Shown: piece after piece, positions 51,977 through 61,402 of the stretch
Numbering within the stretch: position 1 is the first letter of the stretch
Layout of the letters: every line of letters starts with the position of its first letter
Notes under the pieces: generated by a model
Told to the model about the DNA's origin: nothing
What the model saw: only the letters and a program-made list of their open reading frames with translations
The model's database searches: none
From: Nonomuraea thailandensis
GTDB taxonomy: Bacteria; Actinomycetota; Actinomycetes; Streptosporangiales; Streptosporangiaceae
Assembly (NCBI RefSeq): GCF_024172165.1
Contig: NZ_JAMZEB010000002.1
Span: 8,654,501 to 8,718,500 of the forward strand
Reading direction: 5' to 3'
DNA length: 64,000 nucleotides
Program-made: the position numbers and the translations under genes

Positions 51977-53314
51977 ATGAGCACGAACCTCCATCCAGGA
52001 GAGCCCGGCTACGACGAGAACCGGCTGGGGCTGAACCGGGCGGCGGGCGACTCCCGCCCCGCCTGCGTGGTCGCCGCCGCGGGCGAGCGGGACGTGGTCG
52101 CCGCGGTGCGGCTGGCCGCCGAGCGGGGGCGGCCGGTGGGCGTCATGGCCACCGGGCACGGCCCGGCGGTGGCCGCCGACGGCGCCGTGCTGGTCAGCAC
52201 GCGCCGGATGGACGCCGTGACGGTGGACCCGGCTGCCGGGACCGCGTGGGTCCAGGCGGGCGCCCGATGGGAGCAGGTGCTGGAGCGCACGACCCCGCAC
52301 GGGCTGGCCCCGCTCAACGGATCGAGCCCGCATGTCGGAGCCGTCGGCTACACGACGGGCGGCGGCGCGGGCCTCCTCGGCCGCCGCTACGGCTTCGCCG
52401 CCGACCACGTACGCCGCCTGCGGCTCGTCACCGCAGACGGCCGGCCGCGCGAGGTGACGGCCGGGTCGGAGCCCGACCTGTTCTGGGCGGTCCGCGGCGC
52501 CAAGGACAACTTCGGCCTGGTCGTGGACATGGAGATCGACCTGTTCCCGATCTCGGAGCTGTACGGGGGCGGGTTGTACTTCCCCGGCGAGGCCACCGCC
52601 GAGGTGCTGCACGCCTACGCCGCGTGGAGCCGCCGGATGCCCGAGGAGATGGCCTCCTCGGTGCTCCTGATCGGCGCCCCCGACGTGCCGGGCCTGCCCG
52701 AGCCGCTGCGCGGCCGGTTCTTCGTCCATGTCCGCATCGCCTACAGCGGCGACGTGGCGGAGGGCGAGTTCCTCGTCCGGCCCCTGCGCGACCTGCGGCC
52801 CACGCTGCTGGACACGGTACGGAAGCTGCCCTACGCACAGGTGGGGTCGATCCATCACGATCCGGCCGGCGAGCCGTACGTCGCCCTTGACCGGAACGTG
52901 CTGCTGCGCGAGCTGACGCCGGAAGCCGTCGAGACCGTCGCCGCCCTGGCCGGGCCCGGGTCGCCCTTCGTCACCGAGCTGCGCCAGTTCGGCGGCGCGT
53001 ACGCGCGGGCGCCACGGGTGGCCAACTGCGTCGGAGGGCGCGACGCGGCGTACTCGTTGTTCACCGGCGTCGTGCCGGAGGCCGGGGCGCTGCGCCGCCG
53101 CGACGAGCTGCTGACCCGCCTGCGCCCGTGGAGCACCGGCGGCACGAACCTCAACTTCGCCGGCGTCGAGGACTCCGCCCCCGCCCGCGTGGCAGCCGCC
53201 TACACCCCCGCCGACCACGCCCGCCTCACCGCGCTCAAGGCCCGCTACGACCCGCGCAACCTGTTCCGGATCAACTTCAACATCCCGCCATCGCACGAAG
53301 GAGGGGCCCCGTGA
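51977..53314 (+). CDS. FAD-linked oxidoreductase (BBE-like, PCMH-type FAD domain)
   Basis: 445 residues. The FAD-binding domain shows ACVVAAAGERDVVAAVRLAAERGRPVGVMATGHGP, where H61 is at the usual covalent flavin-attachment position, then NGSSPHVGAVGYTTGGGAGLLGRRYGFAADHVRRLRLVTADG. There is no flavin-linking Cys in a GxCxxV motif, so linkage would be single. The BBE C-terminus ends RYDPRNLFRINFNIPP. No signal peptide. The substrate is unknown (alcohols, sugars or alkaloid-like compounds in relatives). The stop overlaps the next start. Confidence 0.88.
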   Translation: MSTNLHPGEPGYDENRLGLNRAAGDSRPACVVAAAGERDVVAAVRLAAERGRPVGVMATGHGPAVAADGAVLVSTRRMDAVTVDPAAGTAWVQAGARWEQVLERTTPHGLAPLNGSSPHVGAVGYTTGGGAGLLGRRYGFAADHVRRLRLVTADGRPREVTAGSEPDLFWAVRGAKDNFGLVVDMEIDLFPISELYGGGLYFPGEATAEVLHAYAAWSRRMPEEMASSVLLIGAPDVPGLPEPLRGRFFVHVRIAYSGDVAEGEFLVRPLRDLRPTLLDTVRKLPYAQVGSIHHDPAGEPYVALDRNVLLRELTPEAVETVAALAGPGSPFVTELRQFGGAYARAPRVANCVGGRDAAYSLFTGVVPEAGALRRRDELLTRLRPWSTGGTNLNFAGVEDSAPARVAAAYTPADHARLTALKARYDPRNLFRINFNIPPSHEGGAP

Positions 53315-53583
53315 CCTCGAACCTCACCGACCTGCTCAACGTCGGCCGCGCCGTGGCCGCCCGCTTCGAACGCATCGGCATCACCCGCGTCGACCAGCTC
53401 CACGGCCGGGACCCGCTCGACCTGTACGAGCGGATCTCGGCCGCCGGCGGCAAGCGGGAGGACCCGTGCCTGCTCGACACCATCATGTCCGCCGTACGCC
53501 AGGCCGAGGGCGGGCCTGCACTCCCGTGGTGGCACTACACCCCCGAGCGCAAGCGCCTGCTCGCGGAGCGGCAGACGCCCTGA
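53311..53583 (+). CDS. Small helix-hairpin-helix protein (pathogenicity-locus Cdd1 type)
   Basis: 90 residues. LTDLLNVGRAVAARFERIGITRVDQLHGRDPLDLYERI is a HhH-like domain, and then comes DPCLLDTIMSAVRQAEGGPALPWWHYTPERK, the conserved end of the Cdd1/pathogenicity-locus family. The GTG start overlaps the flavoenzyme stop (GTGA), with GGAGGGG upstream. It is small and probably cytoplasmic. Coupling to an oxidoreductase is unexplained. Confidence 0.82.
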   Translation: MTSNLTDLLNVGRAVAARFERIGITRVDQLHGRDPLDLYERISAAGGKREDPCLLDTIMSAVRQAEGGPALPWWHYTPERKRLLAERQTP

Positions 53584-53597
53584 GGCGCCCCGCAGGG

Positions 53598-54752
53598 TCA
53601 TCGCAGCGGGCGGAAGAAGGCCCGGATGTCCTCGACGAGCAGCTCGGGCGCCTCCATCGCGGCGAAGTGGCCGCCCCGGTCGAACTCCGACCAGTGCACG
53701 ACGTGGTGCTCGCGCTCGGCGATCCGGCGCACCCCGCCGTCCCCGGGGAAGACGGCCACGCCGTGCGGCAGCGCCGAGTACTCGGCCACCGCGCCCCAGC
53801 CCTTCTGCCCCTCCTTGTAGAGCCGGGCGGCCGAGGCCGCGGTGCCGGTGAACCAGTAGATGCTCACGTCGGTGAGCAGCTCGTCGCGGTCCACCGCGTC
53901 CTCGGGCAGGTCGCGGGCCGGATCGGTCCATTCCTTGAACTTCTCCACGATCCACGCGAGCTGGCCCGCGGGTGAGTCGTGCAGCCCGAACGCGAGGGTC
54001 TGCGGCCGGGTGGCCTGGATGATCGCGTAACCGGCCCTGTCCTGGTCCTGGTACTGGTCGAGGCGGGCCAGCTCGGCGGGCGTGAGCTCGGCCAGCTCGG
54101 CGGGGTCGCCGGTGGGGAACCCGAGCGCGCCGTTGACGTGCACGCCGACCACGTTCTCCGGGGCGGCGCGGCCGAGCATCGGCGAGATGACCGAGCCGCT
54201 GTCGCCGCCCTGGGCGCCGTAGCGCCGGTAGCCGAGCCGGTCCATGAGCCGCGCCCACGCCCGCGCGACCCGCTCCAGGTCCCAGCCGGTCTCGGTGGTG
54301 GGCCCCGAGAAGCCGAAGCCGGGGATCGACGGGGCGACGACGTGGAAGGCGTCGGAGCGGTCGCCGCCGTGTGCCGCCGGATCGGTGAGCGGGCCGATGA
54401 CGTTCATGAACTCGGCGATCGAGCCGGGCCAGCCGTGCGTGATGATCAGCGGCAGCGCGTCGGGCTCGGGCGAGCGGACGTGCAGGAAGTGGATGTTCTG
54501 GCCGTCGATCGGGGTCGTGAACTGCGGGAAGGCGTTCAGCCTGGCCTCGGCGGCCCGCCAGTCGAAGCCGGTGCGCCAGTACTCGGCCAGCGTCCTCGCG
54601 TAGCTGGTGGGGACCCCGTAGGACCAGCCCACCCCGGGCAGCTCGTCCGGCCAGCGGGTCGCCGCCAGCCGGGCGTGCAGGTCGTCAAGCTGCGCCTGCG
54701 GGATGTCGATGCGGAAGGGACGAATGCGCGCGTCGTTGTTCATGTCGACCAT
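53598..54752 (-). CDS. Epoxide hydrolase (alpha/beta fold, EHN domain)
   Basis: 384 residues. The N-terminal EHN domain is FRIDIPQAQLDDLHARLAATRWPDELPGVGWSYGVP. The oxyanion motif HGWPGS is at 106-111, the nucleophile D184 lies in YGAQGGDSGS, and the catalytic His is in FDRGGHFAAMEAPELL. It is complete and of usual length. It opens epoxides to diols in the cytoplasm. Starts at 54752 and 54743 are both possible, neither with a clear ribosome-binding site. Divergent from the WYL regulator, which probably controls it. Confidence 0.92.
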   Translation of the reverse strand: MVDMNNDARIRPFRIDIPQAQLDDLHARLAATRWPDELPGVGWSYGVPTSYARTLAEYWRTGFDWRAAEARLNAFPQFTTPIDGQNIHFLHVRSPEPDALPLIITHGWPGSIAEFMNVIGPLTDPAAHGGDRSDAFHVVAPSIPGFGFSGPTTETGWDLERVARAWARLMDRLGYRRYGAQGGDSGSVISPMLGRAAPENVVGVHVNGALGFPTGDPAELAELTPAELARLDQYQDQDRAGYAIIQATRPQTLAFGLHDSPAGQLAWIVEKFKEWTDPARDLPEDAVDRDELLTDVSIYWFTGTAASAARLYKEGQKGWGAVAEYSALPHGVAVFPGDGGVRRIAEREHHVVHWSEFDRGGHFAAMEAPELLVEDIRAFFRPLR

Positions 54753-54753
54753 G

Positions 54754-54786
54754 CTAGGAACGACCTAGGACAACTTCGGTCCTAGG
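54754..54786. promoter_or_regulatory. Overlapping CTAGG inverted repeats: operator of the WYL regulator
   Basis: Two interlocked dyads share a half-site. CTAGG, AACGA, CCTAG is at 54754-54768. CCTAGGAC, AACTTCG, GTCCTAGG is at 54764-54786, with perfect 8-bp arms. Together they fill the whole 34-bp gap between the divergent epoxide hydrolase and regulator starts. Such placement would block both promoters. Confidence 0.75.
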
Positions 54787-55761
54787 ATGGACGTCATGTT
54801 GGAGACCTCGGCGCGGCTGCTGCGGCTGCTCTCTCTGTTGCAGACCCCTCGCGACTGGCCGGGCGCCGAGCTGGCCGAACGGCTCGGCGTCTCGCCCCGC
54901 ACGGTGCGCCGTGACATCGACCGGCTGCGCGAGCTCGGCTACACCGTGCACGCCACCGCGGGCGCGCCCGGCTACCGGCTCGGCGCCGGCGCCGGGCTCC
55001 CGCCGCTGCTGCTCGACGACGACGAGGCCGTCGCGGTCGCCATCGGCCTCGGCACCGCCGCCGTCTCGGGCGTGGCGGGCATCGAGGAGACCTCGCTGCG
55101 CGCCCTCACCAAGCTCGAACAGGTTCTCCCGTCCCGGCTGCGGCACCGCGTCGGCAACCTGCGGTCGGTCACGGTCCCGCTGGCCGGGTCCACGGCCGCG
55201 GAGGTGGACCCGGCCGTGCTCACCGCGATCGCCGCGGCCGTGCGCGACCGGGAGAGCCTGCGCTTCGGCTACCGCTCCCACGACGGCGCCGAGGACGTCC
55301 GCACCGCCGAGCCGTACCGGCTGGTCAGCTCGGGCCGCCGCTGGTACCTGGTGGCGTGGGACACCGGCCGGGCCGGCTGGCGCACGTTCCGCGTCGACCG
55401 GCTGCGCCTGCACACCCCCAACGGGCCCCGCTTCACGCCCCGCCGGCCGCCCGGTGACGATCTCGTCCGCTACGTCTCCGAGCGGATCTCCGTCGACCCC
55501 TACCGCTATCGCGGCCGGTTCACCGTGCACGCTCCCGCCGGCGTGGTCGCCGCCCGGATGCCGCCGACGATGGCGGTGGTGGAGCCAGCCGGTGACGACG
55601 CGTGCGTCCTCAGCACCGGGTCGAACTCCCTGGACGAGCTGGCCATGTGGGTCGCGCAGCTCGGGGTGCCGTTCGAGGTGCACGAGCCGCCCGAGCTCGT
55701 CCGGCACATCGCCGGCCTCGGCGCCCGCCTCGCCGACGCGGCCCGCCCGGCTCCTGCGTGA
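54787..55761 (+). CDS. WYL-domain transcriptional regulator (DeoR-type HTH)
   Basis: 324 residues. The N-terminal helix-turn-helix is TSARLLRLLSLLQTPRDWPGAELAERLGVSPRTVRRDIDRLRELGYTVHATAGAPGYRLG. The WYL domain (about 145-215) reads LRFGYRSHDGAEDVRTAEPYRLVSSGRRWYLVAWDTGRAGWRTFRVDRL, then the WCX extension. The DNA-facing operator ends at base 54786, so the promoter must overlap it. TAGGAT at 54783-54788 lies 7 nt before an in-frame ATG at 54796, suggesting a leaderless transcript starting there. Probably represses the epoxide hydrolase and itself. Confidence 0.9.
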   Translation: MDVMLETSARLLRLLSLLQTPRDWPGAELAERLGVSPRTVRRDIDRLRELGYTVHATAGAPGYRLGAGAGLPPLLLDDDEAVAVAIGLGTAAVSGVAGIEETSLRALTKLEQVLPSRLRHRVGNLRSVTVPLAGSTAAEVDPAVLTAIAAAVRDRESLRFGYRSHDGAEDVRTAEPYRLVSSGRRWYLVAWDTGRAGWRTFRVDRLRLHTPNGPRFTPRRPPGDDLVRYVSERISVDPYRYRGRFTVHAPAGVVAARMPPTMAVVEPAGDDACVLSTGSNSLDELAMWVAQLGVPFEVHEPPELVRHIAGLGARLADAARPAPA

Positions 55762-55765
55762 GCCC

Positions 55766-57001
55766 TCAGGAGCCCATCCGCCAGGAGTGCAGGTACTCCT
55801 CCTGCTCGGCCGTCAGCAGATCGATGCCAATGCCGGTGGCGGCGAGCTTGAGCCTGGCCACCTCGTGATCGATCTCCTCCGGCACGTCGTACACGCCGGG
55901 CGCGAGGTTCGCCCGCTCGCCGACGAGCCACGCCACCGCGAGCGCCTGCGCCGAGAACGACATGTCCATGACGGCCGCCGGATGCCCCTCGGCGGCGGTG
56001 AGGTTGACCAGCCGGCCCTCGGCCAGCAGCAGCAGCCGCCGTCCGTCGGGCATCACGTACTCGTCGGTGTTGGGCCGCACGCCCCTGTGCACCTCGTGGG
56101 CCATCTCGTCCAGGCCCCGCACGTCGATCTCCACGTCGAAGTGCCCCGCGTTGGCCAGGATGGCGCCGTCCTTCATCACCGACAGGTGCTCGGCCCTGAT
56201 CACGTCGCGGTTGCCCGTCACCGTGACGAACAGGTCGCCGAGCAGCGCCGCCTGCGCCATCGGCCGCACCTCGTATCCCTGGAGGGTCGCGTCCAGCGCC
56301 TTGACGGCGTCGATCTCGGTCACGATCACCCGCGCCCCGAACCCCTTGGCCCGCTCGGCCACCCCGCGCCCGCAGAAGCCGAACCCGGCCACGACCACGG
56401 TCCGCCCGGCGAGCATGGTGTTGGTGGCCCGCATGATCCCGTCGAGCGTGGACTGGCCGGTCCCGTACCGGTTGTCGAACATGCGCTTGGTACGGGTGTC
56501 GTTCACGGCCACGACGGGGAACCGCAGCGCCTCCTCGGCCGCCATCTGCCGCAGCCGGATGATCCCGGTCGTGGTCTCCTCGCAGCCGCCGGTGACCCCG
56601 TCGAGCAGGTCCGTCCGCTCGGTGTGCAGGATGTTCACCAGATCGCAGCCGTCGTCCAGCACGAGCTCCGGGGCCAGGTCGAGCGCCTGGTGGATGTGCC
56701 GGTAGTAGGTCGCCCGATCGACCCCGGCGCGGGCGTGCACCGCGATCCCGTAGCTTCTGAGCGCCTCGGCGACGTCGTCCTGCGTGGAGAGGGGATTGGA
56801 GGCGGCCAGCGCGATCTCGGCCCCGCCCGCCTTCAGCGCCCCCAGCAGCACCGCGGTCTCCGCCGTGACGTGCAGGCAGGCCGCGATCCTCAGCCCGTCG
56901 AGCGGCCGTTCGAGCGCGAACCGCTCACCGATCGCCGTGAGCACCGGCATCGAGCGGGCGGCCCAGGAGATCTGCCGCTCACCGCTTTCACTGAGGTCCA
57001 T
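55766..57001 (-). CDS. Adenosylhomocysteinase paralogue, short (archaeal/Thermotoga-like) form
   Basis: 411 residues from ATG at 57001, about 60 shorter than the neighbouring canonical enzyme. CEETTTGIIRLRQM, VAVNDTRTKRMFDNRYGTGQSTLDGIMRATN with catalytic Lys and Asp, and the NAD-binding VVVAGFGFCGRGVAERAKGFGARVIVTEIDAVKALDA are present. YGTGQS replaces the YGCRHS of canonical SAHH, a mark of the short class. VLDDGCDLVNIL replaces DDGGDATLLVH. Relatives hydrolyse S-adenosyl- or S-inosyl-homocysteine. It sits 188 bp past ahcY, beyond that gene's terminator. Confidence 0.88.
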   Translation of the reverse strand: MDLSESGERQISWAARSMPVLTAIGERFALERPLDGLRIAACLHVTAETAVLLGALKAGGAEIALAASNPLSTQDDVAEALRSYGIAVHARAGVDRATYYRHIHQALDLAPELVLDDGCDLVNILHTERTDLLDGVTGGCEETTTGIIRLRQMAAEEALRFPVVAVNDTRTKRMFDNRYGTGQSTLDGIMRATNTMLAGRTVVVAGFGFCGRGVAERAKGFGARVIVTEIDAVKALDATLQGYEVRPMAQAALLGDLFVTVTGNRDVIRAEHLSVMKDGAILANAGHFDVEIDVRGLDEMAHEVHRGVRPNTDEYVMPDGRRLLLLAEGRLVNLTAAEGHPAAVMDMSFSAQALAVAWLVGERANLAPGVYDVPEEIDHEVARLKLAATGIGIDLLTAEQEEYLHSWRMGS

Positions 57002-57136
57002 GGCCAACCTTAAACCGAAGAGGACGGCCAGGGTCACGCTCGTCACGGCGCCCGGTCCGTGATCCTTCACGACCGGCCATGACAGACCGGGGTGGCGTCG
57101 GCGCGTGCGGGTGACCTGGCCCGCCGTAACAGATGG

Positions 57137-57171
57137 AAAAGCCCCGAGAGGCGAGTAGCAACCTCTCGGAG
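57137..57171 (-). terminator. Rho-independent terminator after ahcY
   Basis: On the minus strand, a 10-bp stem with one G-T pair (arms CTCCGAGAGG and CCTCTCGGGG), a 10-nt loop, then CTTTT. It begins 18 nt past the ahcY stop and separates it from the short paralogue downstream. Confidence 0.85.
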
Positions 57172-57188
57172 CTGTTCGCGGCAGAGAT

Positions 57189-58616
<1,428 letters not shown>

Positions 58617-58719
58617 CGGGTTTCCCCTCGCGTCACGGATGGTTGTCGCCGACGAGTCTAGGCGGCGCTCCTACGGGGATGCACCTCATGGAGGGCTAAC
58701 CTGACGTAAGAATGTAAGA

Positions 58720-59064
58720 ATGCGCATCACGGAAGCAGCCAAGCGGCTCGGCATGTCCCCACGAATGCTCCGATACCGGGAGGCACTCGGCCTGCTCCCA
58801 CCGGTGCGCGAGCAAGGGGCGCACCGGCGCTTCGGGCCCGACGAGCTGGCCGCCGTGGCTCAGGGCGTGGAGCTGGAGAAACAGTTCGACGTGTCGCCGG
58901 CGGAGCTGGCGTTCGCGCTGCGGGTGCTGAGCGAGCCGGCGGTGGCGGCCGCCGTACGCGACCTCGGGATCCGCATCGGGCGCATCCAGGTGCCTCGCCG
59001 CGCCCTGGACTTCGAGAAGGAGAAGGCCCTGCGCCTGCTCCGCCCGCCGAACGGCGTCCGCTGA
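58720..59064 (+). CDS. Small MerR-family regulator
   Basis: 114 residues. MRITEAAKRLGMSPRMLRYREALGLLPPVREQGAHRRFGPDELAAVAQGVELE is a MerR winged helix (the usual RYYE is RYRE). The remainder is a short helical tail without metal-binding Cys. No Shine-Dalgarno precedes the ATG, which follows a GTAAGAAT direct repeat, so translation may be leaderless. It is divergent from ahcY with 103 bp between them and may regulate it (inference). Confidence 0.82.
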   Translation: MRITEAAKRLGMSPRMLRYREALGLLPPVREQGAHRRFGPDELAAVAQGVELEKQFDVSPAELAFALRVLSEPAVAAAVRDLGIRIGRIQVPRRALDFEKEKALRLLRPPNGVR

Positions 59065-59071
59065 ACGCCCA

Positions 59072-59144
59072 CCGGACGACGCCCGCCGGACGACGCCCGC
59101 CGGACGACGCCCGCCGGACGGGCGGCGGGCCGCCGCCCGTCCGG
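59072..59144. repeat. Three 14-bp tandem repeats ending in a 15-bp-arm hairpin
   Basis: CCGGACGACGCCCG occurs three times without gap (59072-59113). A fourth, altered copy starts a perfect palindrome at 59114-59144 with 15-bp arms (CCGGACGGGCGGCGG and its complement) around one base. It lies between the convergent MerR and CDF genes and probably serves as a bidirectional terminator. Confidence 0.85.
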
Positions 59145-59149
59145 CCGGG

Positions 59150-60082
59150 TCAGCCGGTGGCGGAGGTGCTCTTGAGGCGGTCCAGATCCGGCTCCAGGTA
59201 GATCACCCGGGCGATCGGCACGGCCTGCCTGATCCGCCGCTCGGCCTCGTCGATGCCGTGCGCGACCTCGGCCGCCGTGTCGTTGTGCTCGACCGCGATC
59301 TTCGCGGCCACCAGCAGTTCCTCCGGGCCCAGGTGCAGCGTGCGCATGTGGATGACGCGCGAGACCTCGGGCGCGCCTTCGAGCGCGACCCTGATCTGGT
59401 TCTCCACGTCGGGCGAGGCGCCCTCACCGACGAGCAGCGACTTGGTCTCGATGGCGAGCACGACCGCGATCACGGCCAGCAGCACGCCGATCATCAGGGT
59501 GCCGATGCCGTCCCAGACGCCGTCGCCGGTGATGACCGCCATCGTCACGCCGAACAGCGCGAAGATCAGGCCGAGCAGCGCGCCCAGGTCCTCCAGCAGG
59601 ATGACCGGCAGCTCGGGGGACTTGGAACGGCGGATGAACGACACCCACGACTGCTTGCCGCGGACGGCGTTCGACTCGATGATCGCCGTACGGAACGAGA
59701 ACGTCTCGGCGATGATCGCGAAGATCAGCACCGCGAACGCCCAGATGGGCGCCTCCACCTTGTGCGGGTCGGAGATCTTGTGCACGCCCTCGTAGAGGGA
59801 GAAGGCCGCGCCGATCGTGAACAGCACCACGGCCACCACGAAGGCGTAGAAGTAACGCTCGCGCCCGTAGCCGAACGGGTGTTCCTTCGTCCTGGCCCTG
59901 GCCGCCCGCTTGCCGCCGACCAGCAGCAGCACCTGGTTGCCGGAGTCGGCGACCGAGTGGATGCCCTCCGCGAGCATCGAGGAGGACCCGGTGAAGAACG
60001 CTGCCACGAATTTGGCCACGGCAATGGACAGGTTCGCGGCCAATGCCGCAATGATCGCTTTAGTTCCGCCGCTCGCGCTCAC
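59150..60082 (-). CDS. Cation diffusion facilitator (CDF) transporter
   Basis: 310 residues. Six membrane segments; the first metal-site half AEGIHSVADSGNQVLLLVG (HxxxD), and the second ILLEDLGALLGLIFALFG, which carries E-D in place of the usual HxxxD. ARTKEHPFGYGRERYFYAFVVAVVLF is the conserved cytoplasmic loop and TM3. The C-terminal ZT_dimer domain has RTLHLGPEELLVAAKIAVEHN. It exports divalent metal (Zn, Mn, Co or Fe). GGAG precedes the GTG by 7 nt. In M. tuberculosis this interval holds other genes. Confidence 0.9.
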   Translation of the reverse strand: MSASGGTKAIIAALAANLSIAVAKFVAAFFTGSSSMLAEGIHSVADSGNQVLLLVGGKRAARARTKEHPFGYGRERYFYAFVVAVVLFTIGAAFSLYEGVHKISDPHKVEAPIWAFAVLIFAIIAETFSFRTAIIESNAVRGKQSWVSFIRRSKSPELPVILLEDLGALLGLIFALFGVTMAVITGDGVWDGIGTLMIGVLLAVIAVVLAIETKSLLVGEGASPDVENQIRVALEGAPEVSRVIHMRTLHLGPEELLVAAKIAVEHNDTAAEVAHGIDEAERRIRQAVPIARVIYLEPDLDRLKSTSATG

Positions 60083-60131
60083 CGGTCTACTCCAGTCATA
60101 AAGATCACCTACAAAGGCCCGATAGGGGATC

Positions 60132-61238
60132 CTATTGGGAAATCCTTGCCTTTACCTCAGTGATCGCTGACACAGGGGTCGGGTCGATGTCATAACCCAG
60201 CGCCAGATAGGTGCTCGCATAGTCGCCGAGCCCGATGAGGCTCGCCATTCGCTCCAGCGGATGCACCCCGTCGGCCGTCAGCTCGGTGACCGGCACGTCG
60301 CGCTCGCGGGCCAGCCGCAGCGACGCCTCGCGTCGCCGCGTCACCTGAGGGTGCTCCTCCACATCGCGCAGGACGACGAGCCTGAGAGTGCGGCCCGCCG
60401 TGTCGGCGAAGATGTCACGCTCGGCCATGGGCCCGTCGAGGGTCGCCACCTGGTGGTGGTCGGCCTCGGGCAGCTCGCCGTGGATGGCGGGATATTTCGC
60501 GTTCGCACCGAGCTGGCAGACCAGCCGGTACGCCGCCACGGACGCCGCCGGAGACGACCCCCAGATCATCGGCACGCTCTCGGCCAGGTCCATCGCCAGC
60601 GACTTGCCCGGGTTGACGAACGACTCGCTCGACGGGCGGCACCGGTTCGCCAGGTCCTCCAGCGACCTGGCCACCCGCTCGAACAGGCCGGCCTCCACGG
60701 ACACCAGCCGCAGCGCCGCCGCCGCCACGATCGGGGGAATGCTCAGCAGCCACAGGTTGGCCCTGGACTGGCCGGTGACCGGCACCGGCACGTAGACGGC
60801 CGACGCCTGGGTGGCGATGGCCTCCAGCGGGGTGCCGGGAGCGCCGACGCCGAGCAGCGTGCAGCCGCGCCGCACCGCCTGGGTGGCGACCGACAGCGTC
60901 TCCTCGGTGGTGCCCGAGCCGGAGACGGCGATGACCAGGTCGGTGGCCCCCACCCAGCCGGGGAGCTGGTAGGAGCGCAGCGTCACGATCGGCAGCGGCG
61001 CGCCGTTGCCCACGACCGCCGCCAGGATGTCGCCGGCGATGGCGGAGCCGCCCATGCCCGCGACCACGATGGCACGCGGGCGCCCGTGGTCGGCCAGGCG
61101 ATCGAGCCGCGCCTCGACGGCGGTGCGGTAGCCGGTGCGTACGTGCGCCGCGGAGGCCGCGACGGCCGGGAGCATGCCGCCAGGGTCGCCCTCACCGAGG
61201 TGACGCTGGTCGTCAAGCCGCTCCGGCTCCCAGGTCAC
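60132..61238 (-). CDS. SIS-domain phosphoglucose/phosphomannose isomerase-like protein
   Basis: 368 residues. AIVVAGMGGSAIAGDILAAVV and DLVIAVSGSGTTEETLSVATQAVRRGCTLLGVG form the first SIS domain. ESVPMIWGSSPAASVAAYRLVCQLGANAKYPAIHGELPEADHHQVATL holds the Glu and His of the bifunctional PGI/PMI family. It corresponds to the protein beside manB in actinobacteria (Rv3256c type). It may act in mannose-6-phosphate supply. The GTG overlaps the Trm112 stop by 4 nt. Confidence 0.85.
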   Translation of the reverse strand: MTWEPERLDDQRHLGEGDPGGMLPAVAASAAHVRTGYRTAVEARLDRLADHGRPRAIVVAGMGGSAIAGDILAAVVGNGAPLPIVTLRSYQLPGWVGATDLVIAVSGSGTTEETLSVATQAVRRGCTLLGVGAPGTPLEAIATQASAVYVPVPVTGQSRANLWLLSIPPIVAAAALRLVSVEAGLFERVARSLEDLANRCRPSSESFVNPGKSLAMDLAESVPMIWGSSPAASVAAYRLVCQLGANAKYPAIHGELPEADHHQVATLDGPMAERDIFADTAGRTLRLVVLRDVEEHPQVTRRREASLRLARERDVPVTELTADGVHPLERMASLIGLGDYASTYLALGYDIDPTPVSAITEVKARISQ

Positions 61239-61402
61239 GGCTTCCTGGCCTCGTCGACGAGCAGGACGGGAATGTCATCCCGGACCGGGTAGATCAGGCC
61301 GCAGCCGGTGCAGGCGAGCTCCTCCGCCTCGTTCTCGGCCCGCAGCGGCGCCTTGCACGCCGGGCAGGCGAGGATCTCCAGCAGCCAGTCGTCGATCTTC
61401 AA
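61235..61402 (-). CDS. Trm112-family small zinc protein
   Basis: 55 residues: KIDDWLLEILACPACKAPL, then ELACTGCGLIYPVRDDIPVLLVDEA. Two CxxC pairs form the zinc ribbon. In other organisms Trm112 proteins activate methyltransferases or serve as small adaptors. The only fitting start is TTG at 61402, which overlaps the manB stop (TTGA) and has GAAAGG about 8 nt upstream. It lies between phosphomannomutase and the SIS isomerase, coupled to both. Confidence 0.88.
   Translation of the reverse strand: MKIDDWLLEILACPACKAPLRAENEAEELACTGCGLIYPVRDDIPVLLVDEARKP

Noticed and set aside
58617..58719. SAH riboswitch upstream of ahcY
   Set aside because: The leader contains GGAGCGCCGC, which resembles part of the conserved core, but the second conserved segment and closing stem are not present, and the leader is short. 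A covariance search would settle it.
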